A DNA stretch of 40,772 nucleotides from Kofleriaceae bacterium (GCA_024762925.1 JANTGM010000049.1:1-40772); one strand, 5' to 3'. Positions 25,437-37,067 are shown, counted from the first letter of the stretch. Notes: a model not told the origin generated them from the letters alone. A program made the numbers and translations.

Positions 25437-27080
25437 CTAGGTGCGCTTCCAATCGAAGTTCGGGCGCTCTGGCTTGCCGTAGAGGGTGAGTGCACCTTGG
25501 CCACCGGTGGCATTCGGGCGCGTGAAGATCCAGTTCTGCCAGGCAGAGAGGCGCGCGAAGATCTTTGTCTCCATGGTCTCCGGCCCAGGAAAGCGAAGCG
25601 AAGCCTCCATCCCTGTGAGAGCATCGGGTGACAGCGAGGCGCGCTCTTCGACAGCAATACGCAACTCGTCTTCGAAGTCGATGTCATCGGCAACGATGGT
25701 GGGTATGCCGAAGGTATCGGCCTCCACCGAAGGAATCATGCCTTCGGTACCGCGAGCCAATGCCTTGTCGATCATCTCTGGGGTGTGGAAGAAATGCAGC
25801 CGCATGCGACTGAGCCCGTTGGAGGTTAGGTAGGCGCCTGCGTTTGCGTCCGATGTCCAAATGCCGACCTTCTCATCGTCGTCTTCAAGCATGTAGAAGC
25901 GATCGGCGCCGATTGCCAGCTCCAGAAGAATTCCGGCAAAGCAGCTGCCCTCTTCAGCGACGGCGAAGAACGAGCGAGCGGTAAGATCGTAACAGCGAAG
26001 AACACGAGCTTGGAGCAGCTTAACTTCGCGAAGGAAGCCATTGTCTTGGTTTGCCAGCAATGCCTTGTCAGCGGCAAGCACATGCTCGGCCTTGCCAACG
26101 GTACGAACTGTGATCATTCCAACTTCGGGTTCGTTGAAGCGCAAGTTGAGAAGCGCGTCATGGAGTTCGCGGAAACAGCGAAGCGACCAAAGCTCACTTC
26201 CCTGGGCAACCATTTCAGCTGCATCGACAGGTGGCGCTTCGCTTGGCGCTGCTACGGTGAGTTGCGCCGTGCGTGCGTTGCGATCGAGATTGAGCGTCAC
26301 GTATTTGTACTTGTACTCGTTCTCTTCGATTGTGGGATTTAGCGGAGTGAGCTCCACAGCAGGTCCGCGAACAACGTCTGCAACTTGTTCTGCGAGTTTA
26401 TCTGCTCGAGCTTTGATGCCTTCGGCGAATTTGCTCTTTGGGAATGTGGCATCAATGAGCCCCCACTCCACAGACCGCTTTCCCTTCATGCCCTCAGCGA
26501 GTGTGCAAAAGACATCCGCTCGGTCGCGGCGCACGTGGCGCTTGTCGACCAGGCGAGTGAGCCCACCAGTTCCTGGAAGCACGGCAAGCAGCGGCGTCTC
26601 TGGAAACGACACGGTTGAGTTTCCGTCCTCAACCAGCACGATGTCATCGCAGGCGAGCGCAAGCTCATAGCCACCGCCAGCAGTCGCACCATTGCATGCC
26701 GCCAAGAATCGCAAGCCACTATTCTTTGATGCGTCCTCAATAAAGAGTCGTGTCTCGTTTGTGAACTTGCAGAAGTTCACCTTGAAGCTATGGCTGGAGA
26801 GACCGAGCATGTAGATGTTGGCCCCTGAGCAGAAGCACTTGTCGACCTCAGAGGTAATCGTGACGACACGAACCTCCGGGTGTTCAAATCGAATACGCTG
26901 GGTTGCATCGGCAAGTTCGATGTCAACGCTGAGGTCGTACGAGTTGAGCTTGAGCTCATAGCCGGCGAACATTGGGTGCTCGGGGTCGACCTGCATGACT
27001 AGGCGGGCACGGTCGCCCTCGACTTCGAGTTTCCAATGCTTGTAGCGGGAGGGGTGAGTCTCAAACCGGACAGGATCCAT
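25437..27080 (-). CDS. boxC: 2,3-epoxybenzoyl-CoA dihydrolase (ring-opening)
   Basis: BoxC hydrolytically opens the epoxide to 3,4-dehydroadipyl-CoA semialdehyde and formate. The product has 547 residues, normal for the family, with two crotonase-like halves. The first half has the oxyanion-hole segments CFCSGANIYMLG and NGATAGGGYELALACDD, then TVSFPETPLLAVLPGTGGLTR is truncated in description here to its core PETPLLAVLPGTGG. The second half has EEGSCFAGILLELAIGADRF. The start ATG at 27080 is clear. It is first in the boxC-boxB operon and divergent from the boxR-type regulator; the intergenic region (86 bases) holds the putative operator. Confidence 0.95.
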   Translation of the reverse strand: MDPVRFETHPSRYKHWKLEVEGDRARLVMQVDPEHPMFAGYELKLNSYDLSVDIELADATQRIRFEHPEVRVVTITSEVDKCFCSGANIYMLGLSSHSFKVNFCKFTNETRLFIEDASKNSGLRFLAACNGATAGGGYELALACDDIVLVEDGNSTVSFPETPLLAVLPGTGGLTRLVDKRHVRRDRADVFCTLAEGMKGKRSVEWGLIDATFPKSKFAEGIKARADKLAEQVADVVRGPAVELTPLNPTIEENEYKYKYVTLNLDRNARTAQLTVAAPSEAPPVDAAEMVAQGSELWSLRCFRELHDALLNLRFNEPEVGMITVRTVGKAEHVLAADKALLANQDNGFLREVKLLQARVLRCYDLTARSFFAVAEEGSCFAGILLELAIGADRFYMLEDDDEKVGIWTSDANAGAYLTSNGLSRMRLHFFHTPEMIDKALARGTEGMIPSVEADTFGIPTIVADDIDFEDELRIAVEERASLSPDALTGMEASLRFPGPETMETKIFARLSAWQNWIFTRPNATGGQGALTLYGKPERPNFDWKRT

Positions 27081-27148
27081 ATGGGAACTAAGTACACGGG
27101 CTTGGCGGCTGAATCAAGCATTTTAATGCTGGACATTCTTCTGAGTGC

Positions 27149-27162
27149 TGCACTATCTTGCA
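27149..27162. promoter_or_regulatory. Putative BoxR operator (TGCA-N6-TGCA)
   Basis: TGCA-CTATCT-TGCA lies between the divergent boxC and boxR-type genes, ending five bases before the chosen ATG of the regulator. TGCA repeats are the reported recognition element of the related BzdR/BoxR regulators of Azoarcus as I recall. The position fits autorepression and control of boxCB. Confidence 0.5.
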
Positions 27163-27166
27163 TGCC

Positions 27167-27916
27167 ATGCGTCATCGAGCCATGCTGCAGACGGTAGGAG
27201 CCCGGGTTCGGGCACGTAGGGACGAAAAATCGCTATCCCGCCGAGAACTCTCACGTTTATCGGGTGTCTCGGAGAGGTTTCTCGCTCAACTGGAAGGTGG
27301 ACAGGGCAATATCTCGCTCAGTCGCCTCGCCGATGTCTGCGATGCCCTTGGCACGACCCCAGGCGCCATCCTCAACGGAGCAAGTACCATTGGCAAACAT
27401 GAGATCATCGCCCTGCTTGGAGTTCGAGGGGCGGGAAAGTCTTCGGTTGGAGCCAGTCTCGCCCGACGTCGATCTGTCGACTTTGTGGAGATCGATGGGC
27501 TGATCGAAAAGGCGGCAGGACTCTCACTCTCAGAAATATTCGAACTGCACGGTGAGAGCTACTATCGAAATCTCGAGCGAGAGGTTCTAGGTACTATTCT
27601 TAGTGAAAGCAGACCTGCGGTTATCGCGACCGGTGGCTCTATCGTCAATCACCAGGAGAACTTTGCCTTGCTCCAAGATTCGACGTGTACGGTGTGGCTT
27701 CGAGCGCGCCCACAAGACCACTGGAATCGAGTCATTGAGCAGGGTGATGAGCGACCAATGGCGGAGAATCCGCACGCGTTCTCCGAACTGAAAGCACTGC
27801 TAGCAGCACGAGAGCGGCTCTATGCAAGCTCCAACTTCGTCGTTGACACTGCAGACAAAAGTGTCGAGCAGGTCGTTAACTCAGTGGCACAAGCGATTGG
27901 CAGCGTATCTGAGTAG
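27167..27916 (+). CDS. boxR: BoxR-type regulator (HTH plus shikimate-kinase-like domain)
   Basis: The product has 249 residues from the ATG at 27167 (27182 is also possible). Residues ~10-65 are an XRE-type helix-turn-helix (SRRELSRLSGVSERFLAQLE). Residues ~78-245 resemble shikimate kinase, with Walker A GVRGAGKSS and ATGGSIV. The BoxR/BzdR family has exactly this pair of domains and binds benzoyl-CoA in the kinase-like part, de-repressing the box genes. The kinase-like domain keeps the P-loop, but catalysis is not expected. It is divergent from boxC. The family assignment is strong because of the neighbouring boxC-boxB genes. Confidence 0.92.
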   Translation: MRHRAMLQTVGARVRARRDEKSLSRRELSRLSGVSERFLAQLEGGQGNISLSRLADVCDALGTTPGAILNGASTIGKHEIIALLGVRGAGKSSVGASLARRRSVDFVEIDGLIEKAAGLSLSEIFELHGESYYRNLEREVLGTILSESRPAVIATGGSIVNHQENFALLQDSTCTVWLRARPQDHWNRVIEQGDERPMAENPHAFSELKALLAARERLYASSNFVVDTADKSVEQVVNSVAQAIGSVSE

Positions 27917-28001
27917 CTCGACCTACGGCTACTCAGACAGACAAAACGCGCACTCTACTCAATCACTTCGCACAGGCACGTCAACACACTGTGAAACAAC
28001 G

Positions 28002-31026
<3,025 letters not shown>

Positions 31027-31121
31027 CCGGTTTGCGAGTCTATCGCGCGCCGAGAGCTAGAGCATTGATGCTGCACAGGAATGTGCAACCAGCGGCGTGA
31101 AATGCTCTAGAGTGCGCTCAT

Positions 31122-32954
31122 ATGGCGGGACCCCACAGCCGAGCCGAGCCCAACTTCAACTCGAAGTCCTTCCTTGGCGTCTTTCGCTACAGCGGCCAGG
31201 CCGTGAAGCTCGTTTGGGAAACAAGCCCAAGGCTCACGATTGCTCTCGTTGTCTTGAGCCTCATCGCAGGTCTTCTACCAGCGGCAATCGCCTACATTGG
31301 AAAGTGGCTTGTCGATGCGGTGGTACTCAGTGCGCAGACCAACGATCCTGTGCACCGAGCCGAGGCCATTCGCTATGTGATCATGGAAGCCGGGCTTGTT
31401 GCGCTGCTTGCCGCCACCCAGCGCGGGCTCTCGGTGTGCCAATCGCTACTCCGGGCGCTCCTTGGCAACCGAGTGAATGTGATGATCTTGGACAAGGCGC
31501 TGAGCCTCGATCTCACTCTTTTCGAAGACTCAGAGTTCTACGACAAGATGACTCGTGCGCGAAGGCAGGCCTCTTCCCGCCCGCTCAGTCTCGTGATGCG
31601 AACCTTTGGACTCATCCAAAATGCCATATCGCTCGCAACCTATGGCGCGTTGCTTATCAGCTTCTCTCCCATCGCTGTAGCGATTCTCGCCTTTGCGGCG
31701 TTGCCGACATTTATCGTCGAGACCAAGTTCTCCGGTGAAGCGTTTCGACTCTTTCGATGGCGCACTCCTGAGGCACGAGAGCAGATGTACTTGGAAACCG
31801 TGATTGCTCGCGAGGACTACGCAAAGGAGGTCAAGCTCTTTGGACTTGGCCGCACGTTGCTTGACCGATATCAGAGTATTTTTGACAAGCTCTACAAAGA
31901 AGATCGCAGCCTCACGATGCGACGAGGCGTATGGGGATATCTCTTAGGATTACTAAGCACAGCGGCGTTCTACGGCAGCTACGCTTGGATCGTAATATCG
32001 GCGATCGATGGCGACATCTCAATCGGCGAAATGACGATGTTCGTGATGGTCTTTAAACAAGGGCAATCGGCGATGGCTGCTGCACTGAGTGCGATCGGCG
32101 GCATGTATGAAGACAACCTCTACCTCAGCAATCTCTATGAGTACTTGGAGCAAGAAGTGCCAGTTTCCGCGGGAGGTGCCATCGTTGGCCCAGAGCCCGG
32201 TGATGGGCTCCGTTTTATCGACGTTAGCTTCGCGTACCCAGGCAGCGAAACGAACGCGGTCGAGCACATCAGCTTCCATCTGCACCCGGGTACCAAGCTG
32301 GCCCTTGTGGGAGAAAATGGCTCCGGCAAAACAACGATCATAAAACTTCTTACGCGACTGTATCGGCCGAGTGAGGGCACCATCACCCTAGATGGACTTG
32401 ACCTGCAACAGTGGGATGACCAGACCCTTCGCGACCGACTTGGTGTCATCTTTCAGGACTTTGTGCGCTACCAGTTCAAGGTAGGTGAGAACATTGGCGT
32501 CGGTGATGATGCGGCATTTGCTAACGAGGAGGCATGGCGCGAAGCGGCAAAGGAAGGGATGGCTGCGCCATTCATTGAGGAGCTTCCAGATCAGTACCAG
32601 ACCCAACTAGGTCGGTGGTTTAAGGGCGGACGGGAGTTGAGTCTTGGTCAGTGGCAAAAGATCGCTCTCTCAAGAGCCTTCATTCGCAAGACCGCCGATG
32701 TGGTTGTGCTCGATGAGCCCACTGCCTCCATGGATGCAGCAGCAGAGGCACAGATTTTCGAGCACTTTCGGGAAATCACCCAGGATCAGATGGCAATCGT
32801 TATAAGTCACCGATTTTCGACTGTCCGGATGGCGGACGAGATCATCGTGCTCGACAAGGGGCGGATTATGGAGCATGGCAGTCACACGGAACTCATCGCC
32901 GCAAAAGGTGACTATGCCCGGCTCTTTGAGATTCAGGCCAAGGGCTATCAGTAG
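31122..32954 (+). CDS. ABC transporter, fused permease and ATPase
   Basis: The product has 610 residues. The N-terminal half (about residues 25-330) contains about six transmembrane helices (LTIALVVLSLIAGLLPAAIA, then VALLAATQRG, and so on) in type IV exporter style. The nucleotide-binding domain has Walker A GENGSGKTT (about 397), Q-loop VIFQDFVRY, signature LSLGQWQK (about 505), Walker B VVVLDEPTASMD (about 527) and H-loop VISHRFST. Such half-transporters dimerise to export lipids, peptides or drugs. The substrate cannot be told. No neighbouring biosynthetic cluster is visible. Confidence 0.92.
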   Translation: MAGPHSRAEPNFNSKSFLGVFRYSGQAVKLVWETSPRLTIALVVLSLIAGLLPAAIAYIGKWLVDAVVLSAQTNDPVHRAEAIRYVIMEAGLVALLAATQRGLSVCQSLLRALLGNRVNVMILDKALSLDLTLFEDSEFYDKMTRARRQASSRPLSLVMRTFGLIQNAISLATYGALLISFSPIAVAILAFAALPTFIVETKFSGEAFRLFRWRTPEAREQMYLETVIAREDYAKEVKLFGLGRTLLDRYQSIFDKLYKEDRSLTMRRGVWGYLLGLLSTAAFYGSYAWIVISAIDGDISIGEMTMFVMVFKQGQSAMAAALSAIGGMYEDNLYLSNLYEYLEQEVPVSAGGAIVGPEPGDGLRFIDVSFAYPGSETNAVEHISFHLHPGTKLALVGENGSGKTTIIKLLTRLYRPSEGTITLDGLDLQQWDDQTLRDRLGVIFQDFVRYQFKVGENIGVGDDAAFANEEAWREAAKEGMAAPFIEELPDQYQTQLGRWFKGGRELSLGQWQKIALSRAFIRKTADVVVLDEPTASMDAAAEAQIFEHFREITQDQMAIVISHRFSTVRMADEIIVLDKGRIMEHGSHTELIAAKGDYARLFEIQAKGYQ

Positions 32955-33076
32955 CTGGCGACTCCTGTGGCCAGGGGCATGGTTGTCACCACCTAGGTGG
33001 CTACTAGAGTTGACAGCAGCATTCTTGTGCACACCTAGCCAATGTAATTCTAGAGGTATACGTGAGTAGGTATGTG

Positions 33077-33092
33077 TGGCACGCAGGTTGCT
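33077..33092 (+). promoter_or_regulatory. Consensus sigma-54 (-24/-12) promoter
   Basis: TGGCACG-CAGG-TTGCT matches TGGCACG-N4-TTGCW at every defined base. With C33091 as -12, the start would be about 33103 (an A). It lies in a gene-free region, upstream of a strong terminator. Confidence 0.75.
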
Positions 33093-33102
33093 TTACCTTG
33101 TG

Positions 33103-33295
33103 ACCACGAAAGCAACTCGGTCCCCCAGACTGTAATCATCCCCCTAGCACCAAGGAAACCCTCCCCTAGTTTTACCTCGCTCGCCAACACGCTGCTTGCA
33201 CACCATCCCCCCTAGTGCTTGAGCGGCATGTGGGCTGAGCGCCCCCTCTCAAAGCCGGCTGACCCTTCCCCCCAAGGTCAGCCGGCTATTTTTTT
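33103..33295 (+). ncRNA. Putative sigma-54-dependent small RNA with C-rich motifs
   Basis: The ~193-base interval runs from the predicted start to the terminator at 33253-33295. It has no convincing coding frame. It holds six C-runs: TCCCCCAG, TCCCCCTAG, CTCCCCTAG, TCCCCCCTAG, GCGCCCCCTC and, in the terminator loop, TTCCCCCCAAG. Three of them end in CCCTAG. Unpaired C-rich stretches of this kind can pair with GGAGG ribosome sites, as in several known bacterial small RNAs. In Myxococcus, the sRNA Pxr is reported to be sigma-54 dependent, a precedent in this phylum; I cannot say whether the sequences are related. The rest of 32955-33569 shows no gene; a CCTGCG/CGCAGG stem lies near 33326. Confidence 0.6.
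33253..33295 (+). terminator. Strong intrinsic terminator
   Basis: AGCCGGCTGACC pairs with GGTCAGCCGGCT across a C-rich loop, followed by ATTTTTTTG. It is about 300 bases after the ABC transporter stop, which makes it a better fit to the small RNA than to that gene. Confidence 0.9.
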
Positions 33296-33569
33296 GAGGG
33301 TTACCAGGCTAAATCTTGAAGGAGCCCTGCGGTGTTTCGCAGGAGCGGTTTCCCGAGAGCCTTCATTTTCGTTGTTCTTGGGTCGGCCAGGTATTTCTGG
33401 AGGCTTGGTTCTCGATTGCATCGGAAATCTGAGGCTCATCAACTGTCGCGGCTTCTAATTCCAGTAGGTTAGAAGTGGCATGGTCACGGCCCCACCCTTG
33501 CTTTTGCCGTAGGTCGCTCGCGACTCCCTTGTTGTGGGCACTCTGACTTTCACGCAAGGAACCCATTCA

Positions 33570-35339
33570 ATGCTGAACCTGTCCAAGAAGGCGCTTTTTG
33601 CCGCCTCTCTCGCCACCGCCCTTTGCGCTGGCCTCTATGCCGCCGATGCTCCAGAAGCTGAAGCCTGCGGTTGCTTTGTCCCACCTGATCCCACGGTACC
33701 AATCGTCCAGGCAGGCGAGCGGATTCTCTTTGGCCAGCAAAATGGTCTCGTCACTGCGCACATTCAAGTGCAGTACTCTGGTGCCGCCGAAGAATTCGGC
33801 TGGCTTTTGCCAATGCCTTCGGTTCCTGAGATGACTCTTGGCACCGATGAGCTGTTCGCACAACTCATTGCCCAAACCCAGCCTACGTATCGTTTGGACC
33901 GCACCTACAAGGGCGATTGCCCCTTCGATCCAAACCGCGGCCAAGGTGGTGGTGGCGCGTTTCCCTCAAACGACTCAGCTGGTGGAGCTGAAGGTGGTGA
34001 CGTCAACGGAACTCCACTCGTTCTTCGCGACAGCATTGGTCCCTACGACTTTGCTGTACTTCGCGCCGATGCCAAGCAGCCTATGCTCGACTGGCTCGAT
34101 CAAGAAGGCTTCTTCGTGCCAAGCGGAACAGAAGATGTCGTAGACGCCTACATTCAACCCGGCGGCTACTTCCTCGCTCTCAAGCTGCTCAGCGGAAACG
34201 ACGTTGGTGACCTGCAGCCTGTGGTTCTTGAGTATGAAAGCGACTTGCCGATGATTCCGATCATCCTCACAAGCGTCGCTGCCGACCCCAACATGGGAGT
34301 TCAGGTTTGGGTTGCTGGTGAAGACCGCGCGATCCCTCGCAACTACCACCACACCAAGATCAATGATGCAGCCATCGACTGGAACAAGGCTGGCGCAAAC
34401 TATGTCGACGTCGTCACCGATGCTGTTGATGAGATCGACGGACATCACTCCTTTGTTACCGAGTACGCCGGCAGCAGCAACGTCATGCTTGACGTGCTCG
34501 ACTACCAAGGGCGCTTTGGCAACATGGCAGAGCTCGCCGCACAAACGACCGCAGTCGACTTTGTTGGCTACATGAACAACACCGGCTACCCGCTCTTTAA
34601 CAACAACGGGCCAAACGGATTCTCTCCAACCTATGCTTCGCAGATTCTCAACATCCTGCAGAGCCACCTTCCAGTCCCAAGCAAGCTGCTCGAGCAGGAC
34701 ATCACTCCTGCAGACTACTACTGGAACATCTACTACTACCTTGGTGACTACCGCGAGCAAAACCCTGGAGACTTCCTCGACCTCGACATCGACTTTGATC
34801 CTGTGGTTGTTGCACAAGAGCTTCAAGAGCGCGTCGTTGACCCAACTCTTGCCGCTGGCAAGATGTTCCGCGACCATGACTACCTCTCACGACTCTTCAC
34901 CACGCTCTCACCAAACGAGATGACAAAGGACCCAGTCTTCAGTTTCAACCCGGACCTTCCAGACGTCTCCAACGTGCACTCTGGGGAAATCACCTACTAC
35001 TGCCATCTCCTTGCAGAACCGACCCTTGAAACGACTCCAGCTGTGCTCATCACCGAGCAAGGCTTCAAGCTTGTCTACTCAAACGGGACTGGCGACGCAG
35101 ATGCAGTGAATCCTTACGAAGGCATCTCAATGCCACGAAGCCACTACCAAGAGGTGCTTCGCGAAGAAGGTGAGCCTGAGGTGGTTGTCGACAACACGGA
35201 CGAGATTCGACTTGCACTAAGCGAAGCGCGCCAAGCTGACAATGGCGGCTGCTCGGTGAGCGGCTCTGGTACTGGAGTTGGAAGCCTTGCCCTTCTCGGC
35301 CTTGCGCTCCTTGGCCTTCGCCGTCGACGGGAAGACTAA
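33570..35339 (+). CDS. DUF2330 protein with MYXO-CTERM sorting tail
   Basis: The product has 589 residues from the ATG at 33570, with AGGA 11 bases upstream. Residues 1-28 are a signal peptide (KKALFAASLATALCAGLYAA). DUF2330 follows: EACGCFVPPDPTVPIVQAGE, then HIQVQYSGAAEEFGWLLPMP, YFLALKLL and TDAVDEIDGHH. The tail has a Cys, Gly/Ser spacer, hydrophobic helix and Arg cluster (GGCSVSGSGTG, then LALLGLALLGLRRRRED), the MYXO-CTERM arrangement expected for cell-surface sorting in Myxococcota. The Cys may be the processing and lipidation site. The next gene starts five bases later, so they form an operon. Confidence 0.92.
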   Translation: MLNLSKKALFAASLATALCAGLYAADAPEAEACGCFVPPDPTVPIVQAGERILFGQQNGLVTAHIQVQYSGAAEEFGWLLPMPSVPEMTLGTDELFAQLIAQTQPTYRLDRTYKGDCPFDPNRGQGGGGAFPSNDSAGGAEGGDVNGTPLVLRDSIGPYDFAVLRADAKQPMLDWLDQEGFFVPSGTEDVVDAYIQPGGYFLALKLLSGNDVGDLQPVVLEYESDLPMIPIILTSVAADPNMGVQVWVAGEDRAIPRNYHHTKINDAAIDWNKAGANYVDVVTDAVDEIDGHHSFVTEYAGSSNVMLDVLDYQGRFGNMAELAAQTTAVDFVGYMNNTGYPLFNNNGPNGFSPTYASQILNILQSHLPVPSKLLEQDITPADYYWNIYYYLGDYREQNPGDFLDLDIDFDPVVVAQELQERVVDPTLAAGKMFRDHDYLSRLFTTLSPNEMTKDPVFSFNPDLPDVSNVHSGEITYYCHLLAEPTLETTPAVLITEQGFKLVYSNGTGDADAVNPYEGISMPRSHYQEVLREEGEPEVVVDNTDEIRLALSEARQADNGGCSVSGSGTGVGSLALLGLALLGLRRRRED

Positions 35340-35344
35340 GAACA

Positions 35345-35875
35345 ATGCGCATCGCCCTTGCAATCACTGCAGCTACGCTATTTGCCTGCACCGGAACTCC
35401 AGGTGACGAAGAAGATGAGCTTCCGCTCATCGCCAATATGCAAATCGGTTTGAGTGTGGATGGTAGTGAGGGCTTTGTGGAAGCCGTCGATGGCATGGAT
35501 GTGCAACTCGCATCTGGTGCCCAAGGCGGCTTCCACGTTTGGACGGCTCCGCGGATTCGTGGAGCCATGGGAACGCTGTACATGGACCGAGAGGCTCGCC
35601 GAGTCTCTGACGGCGCCTTGATGCTTCGGGCATCTAGGCTTGTGATCGACGTTCCCGAAGAGGCGTTGGACAGCTGGTGGCGGGAGCAACAGGCAATCCC
35701 AAGCTTTATGTGCCCGGCTCCTGTTGGCATCCAGGCCTTCGACGTCGAAGTGGAGTTCTCTTTTGAGCTTCGCAACGAAGATGAAGAGCTCATTGCCAAA
35801 GACTCGCTCATCGTCGTCCCTCGCTGCGAGGCGGGCGAAGCTGGTGGGTTCTGTCGCAGCGTTTGTAGCGGCTAG
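35345..35875 (+). CDS. Predicted lipoprotein, function unknown
   Basis: The product has 176 residues. MRIALAITAATLFAC is a short lipoprotein signal with lipobox LFAC, followed by an acidic spacer (TGTPGDEEDELP). The mature domain is beta-rich and contains three Cys near its end (PRCEAGEAGGFCRSVCSG). It begins five bases after the DUF2330 gene, so it is likely co-expressed and may act with that surface protein. I recognise no family. The TAG stop forms the left CTAG of a truncated repeat. Confidence 0.75.
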   Translation: MRIALAITAATLFACTGTPGDEEDELPLIANMQIGLSVDGSEGFVEAVDGMDVQLASGAQGGFHVWTAPRIRGAMGTLYMDREARRVSDGALMLRASRLVIDVPEEALDSWWREQQAIPSFMCPAPVGIQAFDVEVEFSFELRNEDEELIAKDSLIVVPRCEAGEAGGFCRSVCSG

Positions 35876-35911
35876 CCGATCACGAATCAATGTCCATGGA
35901 TCGCGCACTAG
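35872..35911 (+). repeat. CTAG-bounded dispersed element, 40-bp remnant
   Basis: CTAG, then CCGATCACGAATCAATG, TCCATGGATCGCGCA and CTAG. This is the right end of the family with CTAG at both sides. The left CTAG is the stop codon of the lipoprotein gene. It looks like a deletion derivative. Confidence 0.75.
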
Positions 35912-35978
35912 CGAGATTGGGGCGCTTGAGATCGCCGATCGGAGAAGCTAAGAACATCTCTTATCCCTCCTCAAACAG

Positions 35979-36548
35979 TCAGCTGGCGGAATCTAAGAGG
36001 TTAAACAACTCGCCGACAAGCTGGTGTGTCGAGCCGTGTTGCTCACTCACACCGGCAATGAGCTCGCGCATTCCCATACCCCACAGTGCCGTGAGCGCAA
36101 CCTCGACAATCGAGGGCGCGTAGTGGGCTCCCAAGACCGCCACAAGAAACTCCCTAGAGCGGCTCGCATTCATGCGACACAGCTCCATCAGTTCCTCTTC
36201 CTCTTGGGCTTGCAACATCAGCGAGAGCAAGACGCGTGAGCGCTGCTGGTTGCTCACAAGTTCAGTAAGAAGAGCAATAAGCTTGGGTCGAAGATCCGTC
36301 TTAGAGCCTTCAAGTCCTGATGTGGAAAGTAGGGTTGCAAACTGTGCCTCCATCTCATCATGGGCGCGTTCAGCGGTTGCAATCCACAGGTCCGACTTGC
36401 GTGGAAAGTAGTACGTTAGGTGGCCTTGCCGCAGACCTGCTACCTTTGCAACGCGAGTCTGTGTGAGCTTGGTTGGTCCTTCATCTTGTAGTACTCGCAC
36501 GGCTGCTGACAGAATCATGTCGCGAGCAGAGTGTTGTTCGTCTGACAT
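35979..36548 (-). CDS. TetR-family regulator (BetI-like)
   Basis: The product has 189 residues from the ATG at 36548; an in-frame ATG 13 codons earlier (36587) is also possible. The N-terminal HTH is clear (ARDMILSAAVRVLQDEGPTK, then TRVAKVAGLRQGHLTYYFPRKSDLW), with the TetR YYFxxKxxL motif. The C-terminal ligand-binding domain is helical (LIALLTELVSNQQRSRVLLS, ALTALWGMGMREL). The regulated gene is unknown. A 16-base inverted repeat, TCACG-N6-CGTGA, lies upstream at 36606-36621 and could be its operator. Confidence 0.88.
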   Translation of the reverse strand: MSDEQHSARDMILSAAVRVLQDEGPTKLTQTRVAKVAGLRQGHLTYYFPRKSDLWIATAERAHDEMEAQFATLLSTSGLEGSKTDLRPKLIALLTELVSNQQRSRVLLSLMLQAQEEEELMELCRMNASRSREFLVAVLGAHYAPSIVEVALTALWGMGMRELIAGVSEQHGSTHQLVGELFNLLDSAS

Positions 36549-36605
36549 AGGCTGGCGGGAAGCTATGTCAGCCGTAGCATGCGTCACAAGAGCGGTTTCA
36601 CAATC

Positions 36606-36621
36606 TCACGGTAATTCGTGA
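36606..36621. promoter_or_regulatory. Inverted repeat, possible TetR operator
   Basis: TCACGGTAATTCGTGA is an imperfect palindrome about 58 bases before the chosen start of the TetR gene. It has no other obvious role; autoregulation would be typical. Confidence 0.35.
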
Positions 36622-36662
36622 AAAGTCATTCACCAACTGCTCCATAACGGAACACCTTGAAG

Positions 36663-36733
36663 AGAGCGTATCTCGTAACAGCATGAGGCCCTAGCTGGAC
36701 TCAGACGACCGAAGAGTTGGTGAGATACGCTCT
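36663..36733 (+). repeat. Dispersed repeat E2, copy d (both ends present)
   Basis: AGAGCGTATCTC (36663-36674) and GAGATACGCTCT (36722-36733) are exact inverted ends around CTAGCTGGACTCAGACGACC and GAAGAGTTGG. This copy shows the family is a small palindromic-ended element. The stretch 36734-36886 holds only weak, diverged similarity to the CTAG family. Confidence 0.75.
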
Positions 36734-36886
36734 GGTGCCAAGGTTAGGGGCATAGATTTCCTCTCACGAAGCAGACTTGTTCTCTGGAAAGCGCGAACGG
36801 AGCTGAGCAACGAGCACTGGCCATGCCAGCGCGTCCAGAGGGCAAGAAAGCGGCGAACTCTCTTCTTCAGATGACCAATGTCAATG

Positions 36887-37067
36887 CACTGCGATCCATG
36901 GACATTGACTCGTGATCGCGAAGTTAGCTCGTTTGCTGGCGAGACGGGAAGAGGGAGTTTGCTGGGGCAAGCGAGGAAGAAGACTGGCTGAGCCAGTCTG
37001 TCCAGCGGGCGAGAAGACGAGTGGGCGCGTTCTATATTCGCGAATCGCGCACCAGCCAGGGCACTAG
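36887..37067 (+). repeat. CTAG-bounded dispersed element, near-complete copy
   Basis: From ACTGCGATCCATGG through GAAGTTAGCTCGTTTGCTGG, AGAGGGAGTTTGCTGGGGCA, and GTCCAGCGGGCGAGAAGACG to the right end, with GCGCACCAGCCAGGGCACTAG interrupting the usual terminus. The final CTAG (37064-37067) contains the reverse-strand TAG stop of the patatin-like gene. Orientation matches copy 1. Confidence 0.8.

Noticed and set aside
36663-37067. CRISPR-like or IS interpretation of the repeat clusters.
   Set aside because: Copies are not evenly spaced with unique spacers, and no transposase or cas gene is present. They are short dispersed elements.
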